Positions 18,072 to 25,607 of a stretch of 64,000 nt of DNA are shown here, piece after piece. A program made the position numbers and the translations under genes. The notes under the pieces were generated by a model. It did not search any database. It was not told where the DNA came from and saw only the letters and a list, made by a program, of their open reading frames with translations. Every line of letters starts with the position of its first letter. Position 1 is the stretch's first letter. The stretch lies in contig NZ_LT984895.1 in assembly GCF_900258505.1 (NCBI RefSeq), positions 332,288-396,287 of the forward strand, read 5' to 3'. This DNA comes from Brachybacterium timonense (GTDB lineage Bacteria; Actinomycetota; Actinomycetes; Actinomycetales; Dermabacteraceae).

Positions 18072-18845
18072 ATGATCCGCATGCGCACCGACGTCTTCGC
18101 CGAGTCCCTCGGCATGGGCACATCGATGGTGGTGCTGTACCCGCAGGCTGCTGCCGGGATCGGCATGGACGGCAGTGACAGTGCGGGCGGGCGCGACGGC
18201 GTGCCCGTGCTCTACCTGCTGCACGGTCTGAGCGATGACTGCACCATCTGGGAGCGCCGCACCGCCATCGAGCGCTACGCCACCGAGAAGGGCATCGCCG
18301 TGGTGATGCCCGAGGTGCGCCGCTCCTTCTACGCCGACGAAGCCGTCGGCGAGAACTATTGGACATTCGTGAGCGAGGAACTGCCCGCCCTGGTGGCGAG
18401 CACTTTCCATGTCTCTACGGCGCGTGAGGACACCTTCGTGGCGGGTCTGTCGATGGGTGGCTTCGGCGCGTTCAAGCTCGCCCTGAACCACCCGGACCGC
18501 TTCGCCGCGGCGGCGAGCCTGTCAGGGGTGCTCGATGCCCGCGGTTTCCATCAGGGCGAGCACGGCGGTCATCTCGCCGAACGTGTGTGGGGAGGCAAGC
18601 CGCTGGAGGGCACGGCCGACGACCTTATCGGCCTGCTCGAGCAGGCCGACCCGGCGGTGCTGCCGCAGCTGTTCGTGGACTGCGGCACCGAGGACTTCCT
18701 GATCGAGCACAACCGGCGGTTTCTCGCTGCGGCCGAGGGCAGGGGTGTGGAGGTCACCTCTCGGTTGCGTCCCGGCGCCCACACCTGGGACTTCTGGGAC
18801 ACCGGCATCCAGGACGTGCTGGACTGGCTGCCGATCCGCGGCTGA
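18072..18845 (+). CDS. esterase, S-formylglutathione-hydrolase-like alpha/beta hydrolase
   Basis: This is a 257-residue alpha/beta-hydrolase of the putative-esterase family, probably cytoplasmic as no signal peptide is present. The oxyanion region is LLHGLSDDC, the nucleophile serine lies in GLSMGGFGA (about residue 127), the Asp in DCGTEDFL and the His in PGAHTWDFW. AGGAGG immediately upstream of the ATG at 18072 fixes the start; the frame is open further back to 17967 but without a signal. A decayed copy of its last 74 bp lies at 21361-21434. The likely activity is hydrolysis of short acyl esters; the natural substrate is unknown. Confidence 0.9.
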   Translation: MIRMRTDVFAESLGMGTSMVVLYPQAAAGIGMDGSDSAGGRDGVPVLYLLHGLSDDCTIWERRTAIERYATEKGIAVVMPEVRRSFYADEAVGENYWTFVSEELPALVASTFHVSTAREDTFVAGLSMGGFGAFKLALNHPDRFAAAASLSGVLDARGFHQGEHGGHLAERVWGGKPLEGTADDLIGLLEQADPAVLPQLFVDCGTEDFLIEHNRRFLAAAEGRGVEVTSRLRPGAHTWDFWDTGIQDVLDWLPIRG

Positions 18846-18978
18846 GCGCTTCGACCGACGGAAATCCACCGGGGTCATCCGAGTGGCCCGGCGCCCCTAG
18901 GCACGGCGCAGACACGCAGAGGAACCGGAAGCGCCGGTCGGAGCCGGTCCCATGCCCGCGGGCACGGTGCATACGCGC

Positions 18979-19383
18979 TCAGAGCGCCGCGTACAGCGCC
19001 ACCACAAGCAGTGCGATCAGGACCAGCGCCCCGGTGACCACTGTGGTGATCGACGGGCGGCGCAGAGCCGCGACCTGGAGCTTGGAGCCCTCCGCCTGGA
19101 CAGCGGCGACCCTGCGTGGCCGCTTCTCGTCCAGCAGGCGCAGCACGGCGTAGACGGTCGCACCGGCGAGCCCCAGCATCAGCGCTGCCAGGATGAGGGC
19201 GAGCGAGGGCGGCAGCAGGGGGATCAGACCGAGGATCCCGAGTGTGACCGCCGCCGAGAACACAGTGGTCAGTACTCGCAGCGGATGCATGTCGCGGGCA
19301 ATCAGCCGGTACCCATCCCACGCCAGGGAAGCGGTCAGGACGAGCCCGACGACCACGGGAACGTAACCGATGAGGGTGCTCAT
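18979..19383 (-). CDS. small membrane protein coupled to a serine hydrolase
   Basis: This 134-residue protein has four hydrophobic segments (about 5-25, 37-57, 60-82 and 110-132) and a charged loop between the third and fourth containing LLDEKRPRR. The ATG at 19383 overlaps the stop of the serine hydrolase by 4 nt, so its translation is coupled to that enzyme. It is the last gene of a regulator-hydrolase-membrane protein unit. I do not recognise the family. Its constant place behind the hydrolase suggests a partner or an immunity-like role, which is inference. Confidence 0.75.
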   Translation of the reverse strand: MSTLIGYVPVVVGLVLTASLAWDGYRLIARDMHPLRVLTTVFSAAVTLGILGLIPLLPPSLALILAALMLGLAGATVYAVLRLLDEKRPRRVAAVQAEGSKLQVAALRRPSITTVVTGALVLIALLVVALYAAL

Positions 19384-20582
19384 GCAGACACCTCCTTCGT
19401 GAGCAGACCGATCGCGAGCTCGTCCAGACTCAGCGCGGTCGCAGACATCAGCATCACGCCGCGCCCCGTCTCCGGCACCCAGCCGCAGAACGAGGCGAAA
19501 CCACCGGTCATTCCGTTGTGCCAGTGGATCGTCGGCTGGTCGTCCCAGAGCAACTTGACCCAGCACATCGCCGTGTTCTCGTCGGGTTCCTCGAGGAGGA
19601 CCTCGGTGGCTGCTGACGCCCCGGGCGCCGATCCGTCGATCATGCCCGTGAGGAACACGGTCATATCCGCGGGCGTTGACCGGATGCCGCCGGCGGGCGC
19701 GACCCCGCCGAGCGTCCAGTGACCGCTTCGGTGCCCCTGGCGGGTGTGACCTCGCACCGCGCTGTCGCGCAGTCCCTCGGGAGTCACCGGGACATAGGTG
19801 GAGCCCATGTCCAGCGGGTCCAGGATCCGCTCGCGCAGCAGGCTCACGTAATCCGTGCCGGCGGCGAGAGCGAGCAGCTGCCCGAGCAGGCCGACCCCCA
19901 GGTTCGAGTAGGCCGGCTCTCCCCGATCCGACGGCTTGAGGTCAAGGGCGCCGTCGATCACGTCGTCCACGTCCTGGAAGCCGTGCGGGTCCTTGCGCAA
20001 CATATTTCGCCACGTCCCGCCCAGCGCCGCGCCCGGGGTCGCCGGAGGCAGACCGGCCGTGTGGGTGGCGAGCTCCTGCAGCGTCACATCCGCGATAGCG
20101 GAGCCGCTTGCACGCTCGCCGAGCACATCCTCGACGGTGGTGTCGAGGCGGAGTCCGTCCTTCTCGATGCCGAGCGCGAGGAGGTTCCCGGTGAAACCCT
20201 TGGAGACCGAGCCGATCTCGAACTCCGTCGTCTCCTCGACACCGAAGCCGGCGAAGCGGATCGAGCCGTCGGTGTCGATCAGCGTGACCGCGACGCGGCT
20301 GTGCCCGTCCAGGTGCTCGCGGACAGCCTCGGCGAGAGCCTCGTCGCCATTGACCTCGCCGAGGCTGCGGGGGCGAGGGAGGGCCAGTGCTCCTGTGCCG
20401 AGGATGGCGGCGAGACCAACACCCCCGATGGTCAGCGCCGTGCGGCGGCTCACGGAGTCGGCGGGGTCGGGAGCGGGCCCGGAGTCGCCCGTGCGCGGAG
20501 CATGTTCGGTGCTGTCCTCATGGGCAGAGGAGGGTTCGGTCGATTCGTCGGGGGCGGTGTCGTGGTCATGGCGATCGGTCAC
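19380..20582 (-). CDS. serine hydrolase (beta-lactamase family) with N-terminal export signal
   Basis: This 400-residue serine hydrolase belongs to the beta-lactamase/D-aminopeptidase-like family. A long polar N-terminus of about 45 residues is followed by a Tat-like signal (SRRTALTIGG...), so the enzyme probably works outside the membrane or tethered to it. SVSKGFTG (about residue 126) holds the Ser-Lys pair, YSNLG (about 226) the Tyr motif, and HNGMTGG (about 354) the third motif. The GTG start at 20582 overlaps the stop of the regulator gene by 4 nt, and its own stop overlaps the next gene. The three genes therefore form one coupled operon. A cell-wall peptide or ester substrate is plausible. 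Confidence 0.87.
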   Translation of the reverse strand: MTDRHDHDTAPDESTEPSSAHEDSTEHAPRTGDSGPAPDPADSVSRRTALTIGGVGLAAILGTGALALPRPRSLGEVNGDEALAEAVREHLDGHSRVAVTLIDTDGSIRFAGFGVEETTEFEIGSVSKGFTGNLLALGIEKDGLRLDTTVEDVLGERASGSAIADVTLQELATHTAGLPPATPGAALGGTWRNMLRKDPHGFQDVDDVIDGALDLKPSDRGEPAYSNLGVGLLGQLLALAAGTDYVSLLRERILDPLDMGSTYVPVTPEGLRDSAVRGHTRQGHRSGHWTLGGVAPAGGIRSTPADMTVFLTGMIDGSAPGASAATEVLLEEPDENTAMCWVKLLWDDQPTIHWHNGMTGGFASFCGWVPETGRGVMLMSATALSLDELAIGLLTKEVSA

Positions 20583-21229
20583 GAGGCCTCCAGTGCGGTG
20601 ATGATGGTCAGAAGGGAGCATGTGCGTGCGGGCGGGATGCTCCAGGTGCCGCGCTGTGGCGAGGTCACCCAGCCGCCGGCCTGGAGCGCGGACAGGTGGT
20701 GGTAGGCGATGCCTGTCGAGCCCAGGTGCAGCAGGTCGACGAGCTGGGCGACGGTGCGGTCCTCCTCCAGCAGCAGACGGAGGATCGCCAGGCGCAAGGG
20801 GTGTCCGAGGGCGTTCAGGGGATCTGCGAGCTCGCTCCAGTCCTGGGCGAGGAGATGATCTGTGGGACGGCCCCACTGGTACTCGAAGCGACCACGTTCC
20901 ACGGTCGCAGCCACGGCGTAGACGACCCCGCCGCGGTCGGGAAGCTGTGCCTTGAGTGTTTTCAGCGCCCAGAGGGGGGAGCTCGGGGGCTCCTTGTCCG
21001 GGGTGGTGTCGACCGCTGGCTCGTTGGTCTTTCGGGCCTCTCCGTCTATGGCGCCCGCCGCTGGGGCGGAGCTCACAGACGGGACCTTGAGCGTGATCGC
21101 ATCGGAGGGTGCGGTGCCCGTGATCGCTGCTTCATCGAGGCGTTGCTCCACAGCGGCGAGCCTGGCTTCCATCTGTTCGAGCTGCTCGGAGAGCTTCGTG
21201 ATCGTCCTCTCGCGCTTCTTCTCGCCCAT
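20579..21229 (-). CDS. ArsR-type winged-helix regulator with N-terminal coiled coil
   Basis: This is a 216-residue DNA-binding protein. Residues 1-40 (KKRERTITKLSEQLEQ...) form a probable coiled coil. A linker with a short repeat-poor acidic stretch follows, and the C-terminal half holds an ArsR-like winged helix (LNALGHPLRLAILRLLL, then HLGSTGIAYHHLSAL, about residues 140-190). No metal-binding cysteine box is seen. I chose the ATG at 21229, behind a purine-rich AGGAGAGGG; the frame continues upstream into the duplicated esterase end, which cannot be part of this gene. It probably controls its own operon with the serine hydrolase and the membrane protein. Confidence 0.82.
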   Translation of the reverse strand: MGEKKRERTITKLSEQLEQMEARLAAVEQRLDEAAITGTAPSDAITLKVPSVSSAPAAGAIDGEARKTNEPAVDTTPDKEPPSSPLWALKTLKAQLPDRGGVVYAVAATVERGRFEYQWGRPTDHLLAQDWSELADPLNALGHPLRLAILRLLLEEDRTVAQLVDLLHLGSTGIAYHHLSALQAGGWVTSPQRGTWSIPPARTCSLLTIITALEAS

Positions 21230-21360
21230 GCTCACCGCCCTCTCCTGCCCTGTTCGCACGTGACGACCCTGATCATATTCCAAATAATCGAGAAGTTCGG
21301 AAAAGTTCAATGGGAAACGTTCTCGCAGGTAGTAGAGATGCTGTCGGACGCAGTGTCGGC

Positions 21361-21434
21361 CCGGTGCCCACACCGGGGACTTCTGGGACCGCGGCATCCA
21401 GGACGTGCTGGACTGGCTGCCCATTCACCGGTGA
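21361..21434 (+). pseudogene. duplicated 3' end of the esterase gene at 18072
   Basis: These 74 bp align without gaps to the last 74 bp of the esterase gene (18772-18845) with 9 differences by my count, about 88 per cent identity. The frame and stop codon are kept and would encode the end of an esterase (GDFWDRGIQDVLDWLP). Nothing upstream resembles the rest of the gene, so this is a relic of a duplicated or deleted paralogue. It lies in the 271-bp gap upstream of the regulator, which is read in the opposite direction. Confidence 0.85.
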
Positions 21435-21500
21435 CCGGCGCGCCGCCTCGACACAGTCGAGGGTTGGTCGACGATGAGCCGTGGCGCAGCAGCACGGTGC

Positions 21501-22082
21501 TCAGCGGTTGAGGATCCGCGCCGCCTTCGAGCGTGTGACCTTCTTCGAGGCGGCGATGATCGCCAGCACCACGTATGTGATGGGGCCGATGAACGCGACC
21601 CAGGCGCTGAGCGCGATCAAGAGGATCGTCGCGGGGAGCCACTCCTCGGGGATGTAGCCGCGGTCAACGGCCCACGGGTGCACGCCGAACAGCAGTGTGA
21701 AGAAGCTGATCATCAGCACGATGTTCGCGGCCCCGAAGAGGATCGCCCGTCCGCCCAAGCGTCGGGCGACCCGGTTGCGTCGTGCGACGATCGCGCCCGC
21801 GATGATGCCTGCGAGCGACGGCACGAGCAGGGAGAGGCCGGGAAAGCCGACGAGGGCGAGGAAGCCCAGGATCCATGGGAAGCGCCCGTCGTTCTTCGGT
21901 GAGGTGGGGAAGTGCGCCGGAGTGGGATGGGCGGGGAACCGGGCGGCACCCTCCTGGGGAATGCGACCCGGTTGTCCGGCCTGTCCCGGCGGCTGGACCG
22001 AGCCTGGTCGTGCGGCAGAACCCGGGTACGGAGCCTGCTGTGGCACCGGTGGATGCTGCGGTGTCGGTCTCGTGTGGCGCAC
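21501..22082 (-). CDS. membrane protein with proline-rich N-terminus, function unknown
   Basis: This is a 193-residue protein. Residues 1-65 are rich in Pro, Gln and Gly (cytoplasmic, probably disordered). Hydrophobic segments at about 69-100, 108-128 and 147-172 follow, with a basic C-terminal end (KKVTRSKAARILNR). The layout resembles actinobacterial DUF4190-like membrane proteins, but I cannot assign a family with confidence. It is followed on the same strand by no close gene, and the next gene upstream (glutaredoxin-like) lies 90 bp away. Confidence 0.75.
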   Translation of the reverse strand: MRHTRPTPQHPPVPQQAPYPGSAARPGSVQPPGQAGQPGRIPQEGAARFPAHPTPAHFPTSPKNDGRFPWILGFLALVGFPGLSLLVPSLAGIIAGAIVARRNRVARRLGGRAILFGAANIVLMISFFTLLFGVHPWAVDRGYIPEEWLPATILLIALSAWVAFIGPITYVVLAIIAASKKVTRSKAARILNR

Positions 22083-22172
22083 GCGGCCACAGTAGCCGAG
22101 TCGATGCGACTGCCCGTCGCGCTGCCGTGGATCACTACGCGTGGTCGCGACACCGGCGGGGAGTCGTCGACG

Positions 22173-22655
22173 TCAGGTCCGGTGCGCCGCCGCCTGCAGG
22201 TCCAGCAGCTGGCCGACGGTCGCACGCATCTGCACGTTCTCGCCCACGATCACCAGGGGCAGTGCCGGGCGACCGCCGTGGTTCGCGAGCAGCTGCGCCG
22301 CCTCGTGATCCTGGTGCACGTTCACCCACACGATCGATTCGTGACGGTTGCGCAGAGCAGCCTGCATCCGCGAGGACAGCGGGTCTCCCGGGGCCCACAG
22401 CACGATCGCGGTGTCATCGCTGCGCTCGGACATGGCCTGGCGGAACGGGGTGTGCGGGCCGCGACGCAGAGGGCTCGTCCAATACCCCATGAGCAGTGCG
22501 AAGGCGGCGAACACAACGGCGGCCACGTCCTGCCCCATGAGCAGGAGTAGAGCGGCGACGGCCAACCCGCCCAGCAGCATGAACGACGGGCGCAGCCAGG
22601 CGCGTGCCGGGATGCGGCGTGCACGGGTGGTGGCGTCGGCGGGCGGGGGAGTCAT
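22173..22655 (-). CDS. membrane-anchored glutaredoxin-like protein lacking cysteines
   Basis: This 160-residue protein has two hydrophobic segments (about residues 24-42 and 44-62) followed by a thioredoxin/glutaredoxin-like domain. The beta strand IVLWAPGDP stands where relatives have a strand leading into Cys-x-x-Cys. The domain then runs through an arginine-rich helix, WVNVHQDHEAA and a conserved LPLVIVG with the cis-Pro region. There is no cysteine anywhere in the protein: the redox motif is replaced by GDPLSS. It cannot act as a classical thiol reductase. The annotation rests on fold pattern, not on catalytic residues. Confidence 0.7.
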   Translation of the reverse strand: MTPPPADATTRARRIPARAWLRPSFMLLGGLAVAALLLLMGQDVAAVVFAAFALLMGYWTSPLRRGPHTPFRQAMSERSDDTAIVLWAPGDPLSSRMQAALRNRHESIVWVNVHQDHEAAQLLANHGGRPALPLVIVGENVQMRATVGQLLDLQAAAHRT

Positions 22656-22735
22656 CCGTCCAGGGTAGTCAGCGTCACCGGGCAGAGCGGTTCCACAGCG
22701 GTGCAGGGGTCGTTCCGCAGCCTGGCAGTGAGCGC

Positions 22736-23668
22736 TCAGTCGTCGGCTGTCTTCGCAGCGGATGCTTCGCGTTCCCTCGTCACACTCACGAGGGCGTCGC
22801 GCAGCGCGGCCACCGCCGGGATCGCCATCGCGCCCCGCCGGTTCAGCAGTCCGATCGTGCGGTCCTGCAGATCAGGTAGGGCGCGGGCGATGACCTGCTC
22901 GCAGCCGTATCCCTCCAGGGCGATCTGCGGCAGCAGTGTCACGCCGCCGCCGTGCACGATGAGGCGCTGCGCCACCGTTGAATCGTCGGTGGAATGGCGG
23001 ATGTTCGGCTCGAAACCGGCCGTGCGGGCGCTGCTCAGCAGGTTCGCGCGGCAGCGTTCACAGCCAGCGATCCACTGCTCCTCGGCGAGGTCGGCGAGCC
23101 GCAGCCCGGGATCCTGCGCGCGCGGATGCGCCGCGGGCAGCACGGCGAGCACGGGATCGCTCGCGAGCGGCGTCCACTCCAGGGCGCCGCCCTCCTCGAC
23201 TGCGCCGTCGGGGTAGCGGAACACCATCGCCAGGTCGATCTCCCCGTCGTCCAAGGCACGAATCGCATCCGGTGGTTCGAGCTCGTCGAAGGTCACCGTC
23301 AGATCCGGTGCGGACTCGTGCAGGCGGGCAAGCGCCGGCGGCAGCAGCACCGCGGCGGCCGACGGGAAGGTGCCGAAGCGGACCGTGCCGCGGCGCAGAG
23401 CAGTGAGATCGGCGAGCTCCTCACCGGCGGCTTCGAGCTGGGAGTGGATCGCTTCGGCGTGCACTGCGAGGCGTCTGCCTGCCTCGGTGGGTTCGACGCC
23501 GGTGGAGGAGCGCAGCAGCAGCTGGGTGCCGACCTCCTTCTCGAGCGCCGCAAGGTGCTGCGAGACCGCAGGCTGGGTCCACCCCAGCTCGCGGGCAGCG
23601 GCACCGAGCGAGCCTTTGCGCACCACGACGCGGAAGATGAGCAGCCGACGCGGATCCATGGGGCTCAT
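22736..23668 (-). CDS. LysR-family transcriptional regulator
   Basis: This is a 310-residue LysR regulator. The N-terminal helix-turn-helix (SLGAAARELGWTQPAVSQHLAALE, about 16-39) is typical. The C-terminal effector domain begins near residue 95 (GTVRFGTFPSAA). The ATG at 23668 overlaps the stop of the ornithine-cyclodeaminase-type gene by 4 nt, so the two are co-expressed. LysR proteins normally control neighbouring genes and themselves, so the amino-acid enzyme is the probable target. A second ATG three codons in is an alternative start. Confidence 0.92.
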   Translation of the reverse strand: MSPMDPRRLLIFRVVVRKGSLGAAARELGWTQPAVSQHLAALEKEVGTQLLLRSSTGVEPTEAGRRLAVHAEAIHSQLEAAGEELADLTALRRGTVRFGTFPSAAAVLLPPALARLHESAPDLTVTFDELEPPDAIRALDDGEIDLAMVFRYPDGAVEEGGALEWTPLASDPVLAVLPAAHPRAQDPGLRLADLAEEQWIAGCERCRANLLSSARTAGFEPNIRHSTDDSTVAQRLIVHGGGVTLLPQIALEGYGCEQVIARALPDLQDRTIGLLNRRGAMAIPAVAALRDALVSVTREREASAAKTADD

Positions 23669-24567
23669 CGTACGGGCGTCGCGGCGCGGGCGACGGCGTC
23701 GGCGAGCACCACGTCACCGAGACCGGAGCCGAGATTCTGCGCGACCAGCAGCCCGTCGGGTCGCCCATCGCGCAGCAGAGCGCCGGTCGCAGCGGTAGCG
23801 CGCGGGTAGTCGGCGCTGAGTTTCACGGGGCGCAGCGCCTCGAACTGTTCGGGGTCATCGGCCACGACCGTGCCGGTGCTCGCCACATCGCGCCCGGCAA
23901 TGGTCGCATAGTCCAGCGGCAGCAGCGTCGCATCAGGCGCCACCTCCTGCGGCGAGAGCGCGAGCCCGTCGAGCCCGATCGGCAAGCCGGAGATGATCAC
24001 CCCGGCGCCACGGAGCGCGCTGACGCGATCGGTGGTGGTGCGCAGTTCGAGGTACGGGGTGTGCCGAGCGCACCAGGTGACCAGGTCATCGAGCGCCTCC
24101 TGGCGCCTGCCCCACACCGTCAGCGGGCCGCGACCCAGGGCCTCGATCACGCGGGCGTGCGAGCGGGCCTGCACGCCGGTGCCGAAGAACACCGCGGGCC
24201 GATCATCCAGGGCCAGGCTCGCCCCGGTCACCGCCGCGGTGCGCAGTGCGGTGAGTTCTCCGGCGGCCATGGTCGCGCGAGTGGAGCCGTCGGCGCCTGA
24301 GAGCACCATCAACCCGTCGATCATCTCGGCGCCGCGCTCACGGTTCGACGGCGTGATCACCACCCATTTGACGCCCAGCAGCCCCCGCTCCGGCCACGCC
24401 GCCGGCATCGCGTTCGCGAACCCACCCTCCTCGTGCACGACCTGCGACTTCGGGGTGACCGACGCGCTGCCGTCGGCGAGCGCGAGAAGTGTCTCGCGCA
24501 TGAGATCCACCGCCTGGGCAGGCGAGGGGAGATGTTCGTGGACCTGGGCATCGCTGAGGTGCATCAT
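23665..24567 (-). CDS. ornithine cyclodeaminase / mu-crystallin family enzyme
   Basis: This is a 300-residue NAD(P)-dependent enzyme of the ornithine cyclodeaminase/mu-crystallin family. Members include ornithine cyclodeaminase, alanine dehydrogenases and ketimine reductases. The N-terminal substrate domain contains GVKWVVITPSN, and the Rossmann part has FFGTGVQARSHARVIEALG (about 126-144). It is cytoplasmic. It is divergent from the glutamine amidotransferase gene and translationally coupled to a LysR regulator, which suggests control by an amino acid. The exact substrate cannot be told from sequence. Confidence 0.88.
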   Translation of the reverse strand: MMHLSDAQVHEHLPSPAQAVDLMRETLLALADGSASVTPKSQVVHEEGGFANAMPAAWPERGLLGVKWVVITPSNRERGAEMIDGLMVLSGADGSTRATMAAGELTALRTAAVTGASLALDDRPAVFFGTGVQARSHARVIEALGRGPLTVWGRRQEALDDLVTWCARHTPYLELRTTTDRVSALRGAGVIISGLPIGLDGLALSPQEVAPDATLLPLDYATIAGRDVASTGTVVADDPEQFEALRPVKLSADYPRATAATGALLRDGRPDGLLVAQNLGSGLGDVVLADAVARAATPVR

Positions 24568-24659
24568 GCCTCGACGCTACCCAGGAACGCGCCGCGGCAC
24601 AGGAACCGACCACCATCTGCACCGTGATCCACGGAACTGCGCACCGCTGTGACCAGGTC

Positions 24660-24665
24660 TAGAGT
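24660..24665 (+). promoter_or_regulatory. probable -10 element TAGAGT (leaderless or near-leaderless)
   Basis: TAGAGT ends 9 nt before the ATG at 24675, and no Shine-Dalgarno is present between them. This would start transcription within a few bases of the start codon. Confidence 0.4.
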
Positions 24666-24674
24666 GCTGGAATC

Positions 24675-25601
24675 ATGTGCCGACTGTTCGCTCTCCACGC
24701 TGACCGCCCTGTGACCGCTGACCTCTGGCTGCTCGAGGCGCCGTACTCCCTCGTGCAGCAGTCGCGCTTCAACGCCGACGGCACGGGGCTGGGCTGGGTG
24801 GATGAGCAGGGCCAGGCGCAGGTGCTGAAACGGCCCGTCGCTGCTTACCGGTCCGAACGCTTCTCGCAGCTCGCCGCGACGCTCCGTTCCCGCGTGATGA
24901 TCGCTCATGTGCGATTGTCCTCCGGCACCGTGCACACCGTGGAGAACACGCACCCGTTCCTGCAGGACGGCATCATCACCGCTCACAACGGCGTTCTCGA
25001 GGTCACCGACGCGATGCGCCGTCGTGTCACCGAGCTCGGCGCTGCCCGGCTGATCCACGGCTCCACCGACTCTGAGTGGATGTCTGCTCTGGTCACGGCG
25101 GAAACCGAGCGGTGCGGCTCGCTGCGCGACGGTGTCGCAGCGGCGCTGGAATGGATCGGTCAGAACGTGCCGGTGTATTCGGTGAACCTGCTGGCTGCTC
25201 GCGGTGAGGAGTTGGTGGCGGTGCGTCTGCCCGCGAAGAACGAGCTGTGGGTGCTCGACCGTCGAGCCAGCAACGGGGACGGTGGCGCCGGCGAGGGCAG
25301 GCACGAGCTGGAGCAGTCCTCCTCCTCACTGCGCGCCCGCTCCGCAGACCTCGCCGACGTCGGATCTGTGGTGATCGCCTCCGAGCCGATGGATGATGAC
25401 TCAGACTGGCGCCTCATGGACTCCGGCGAGATGCTGCACCTGGACGGCGAGGGCCACCTGGAGCGTTCCTTCCCCTTCGGCCAGCTCGCGAAACCACTGG
25501 ACATCGAGGATCTGGGGCTGTCGGCCGCTGCCTCGCAGGCACACGCCGCGCAGGCGCGCGCCCACGAAGCACGTCGCGCCGCGCTCGCCGCCCGGCGCTG
25601 A
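24675..25601 (+). CDS. class II glutamine amidotransferase
   Basis: This is a 308-residue Ntn-type glutamine amidohydrolase (Gn_AT_II, YafJ/EgtC-like). The nucleophile is Cys2 after removal of Met1 (MCRLFAL). Other family marks are RFNADGTGLGW (about 34-44), AHVRLSSG (about 77-84) and THPFLQDG...AHNG (about 94-109). It hydrolyses a glutamine side chain or a gamma-glutamyl amide. No ergothioneine genes (egtB, egtD) are nearby, so EgtC is not supported. It stands alone, divergent from the ornithine cyclodeaminase-type gene and convergent with the efflux permease (6-bp gap). Confidence 0.9.
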   Translation: MCRLFALHADRPVTADLWLLEAPYSLVQQSRFNADGTGLGWVDEQGQAQVLKRPVAAYRSERFSQLAATLRSRVMIAHVRLSSGTVHTVENTHPFLQDGIITAHNGVLEVTDAMRRRVTELGAARLIHGSTDSEWMSALVTAETERCGSLRDGVAAALEWIGQNVPVYSVNLLAARGEELVAVRLPAKNELWVLDRRASNGDGGAGEGRHELEQSSSSLRARSADLADVGSVVIASEPMDDDSDWRLMDSGEMLHLDGEGHLERSFPFGQLAKPLDIEDLGLSAAASQAHAAQARAHEARRAALAARR

Positions 25602-25607
25602 GACCGT

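Noticed and set aside
18953..18964. TGCCCGCGGGCA palindrome as a terminator between convergent genes
   Set aside because: There is no loop and no T-run; such GC palindromes arise often by chance in this DNA.
24675..25601. EgtC of ergothioneine synthesis
   Set aside because: egtA, egtB, egtD and egtE are not neighbours; only the general class II amidotransferase fold is supported.
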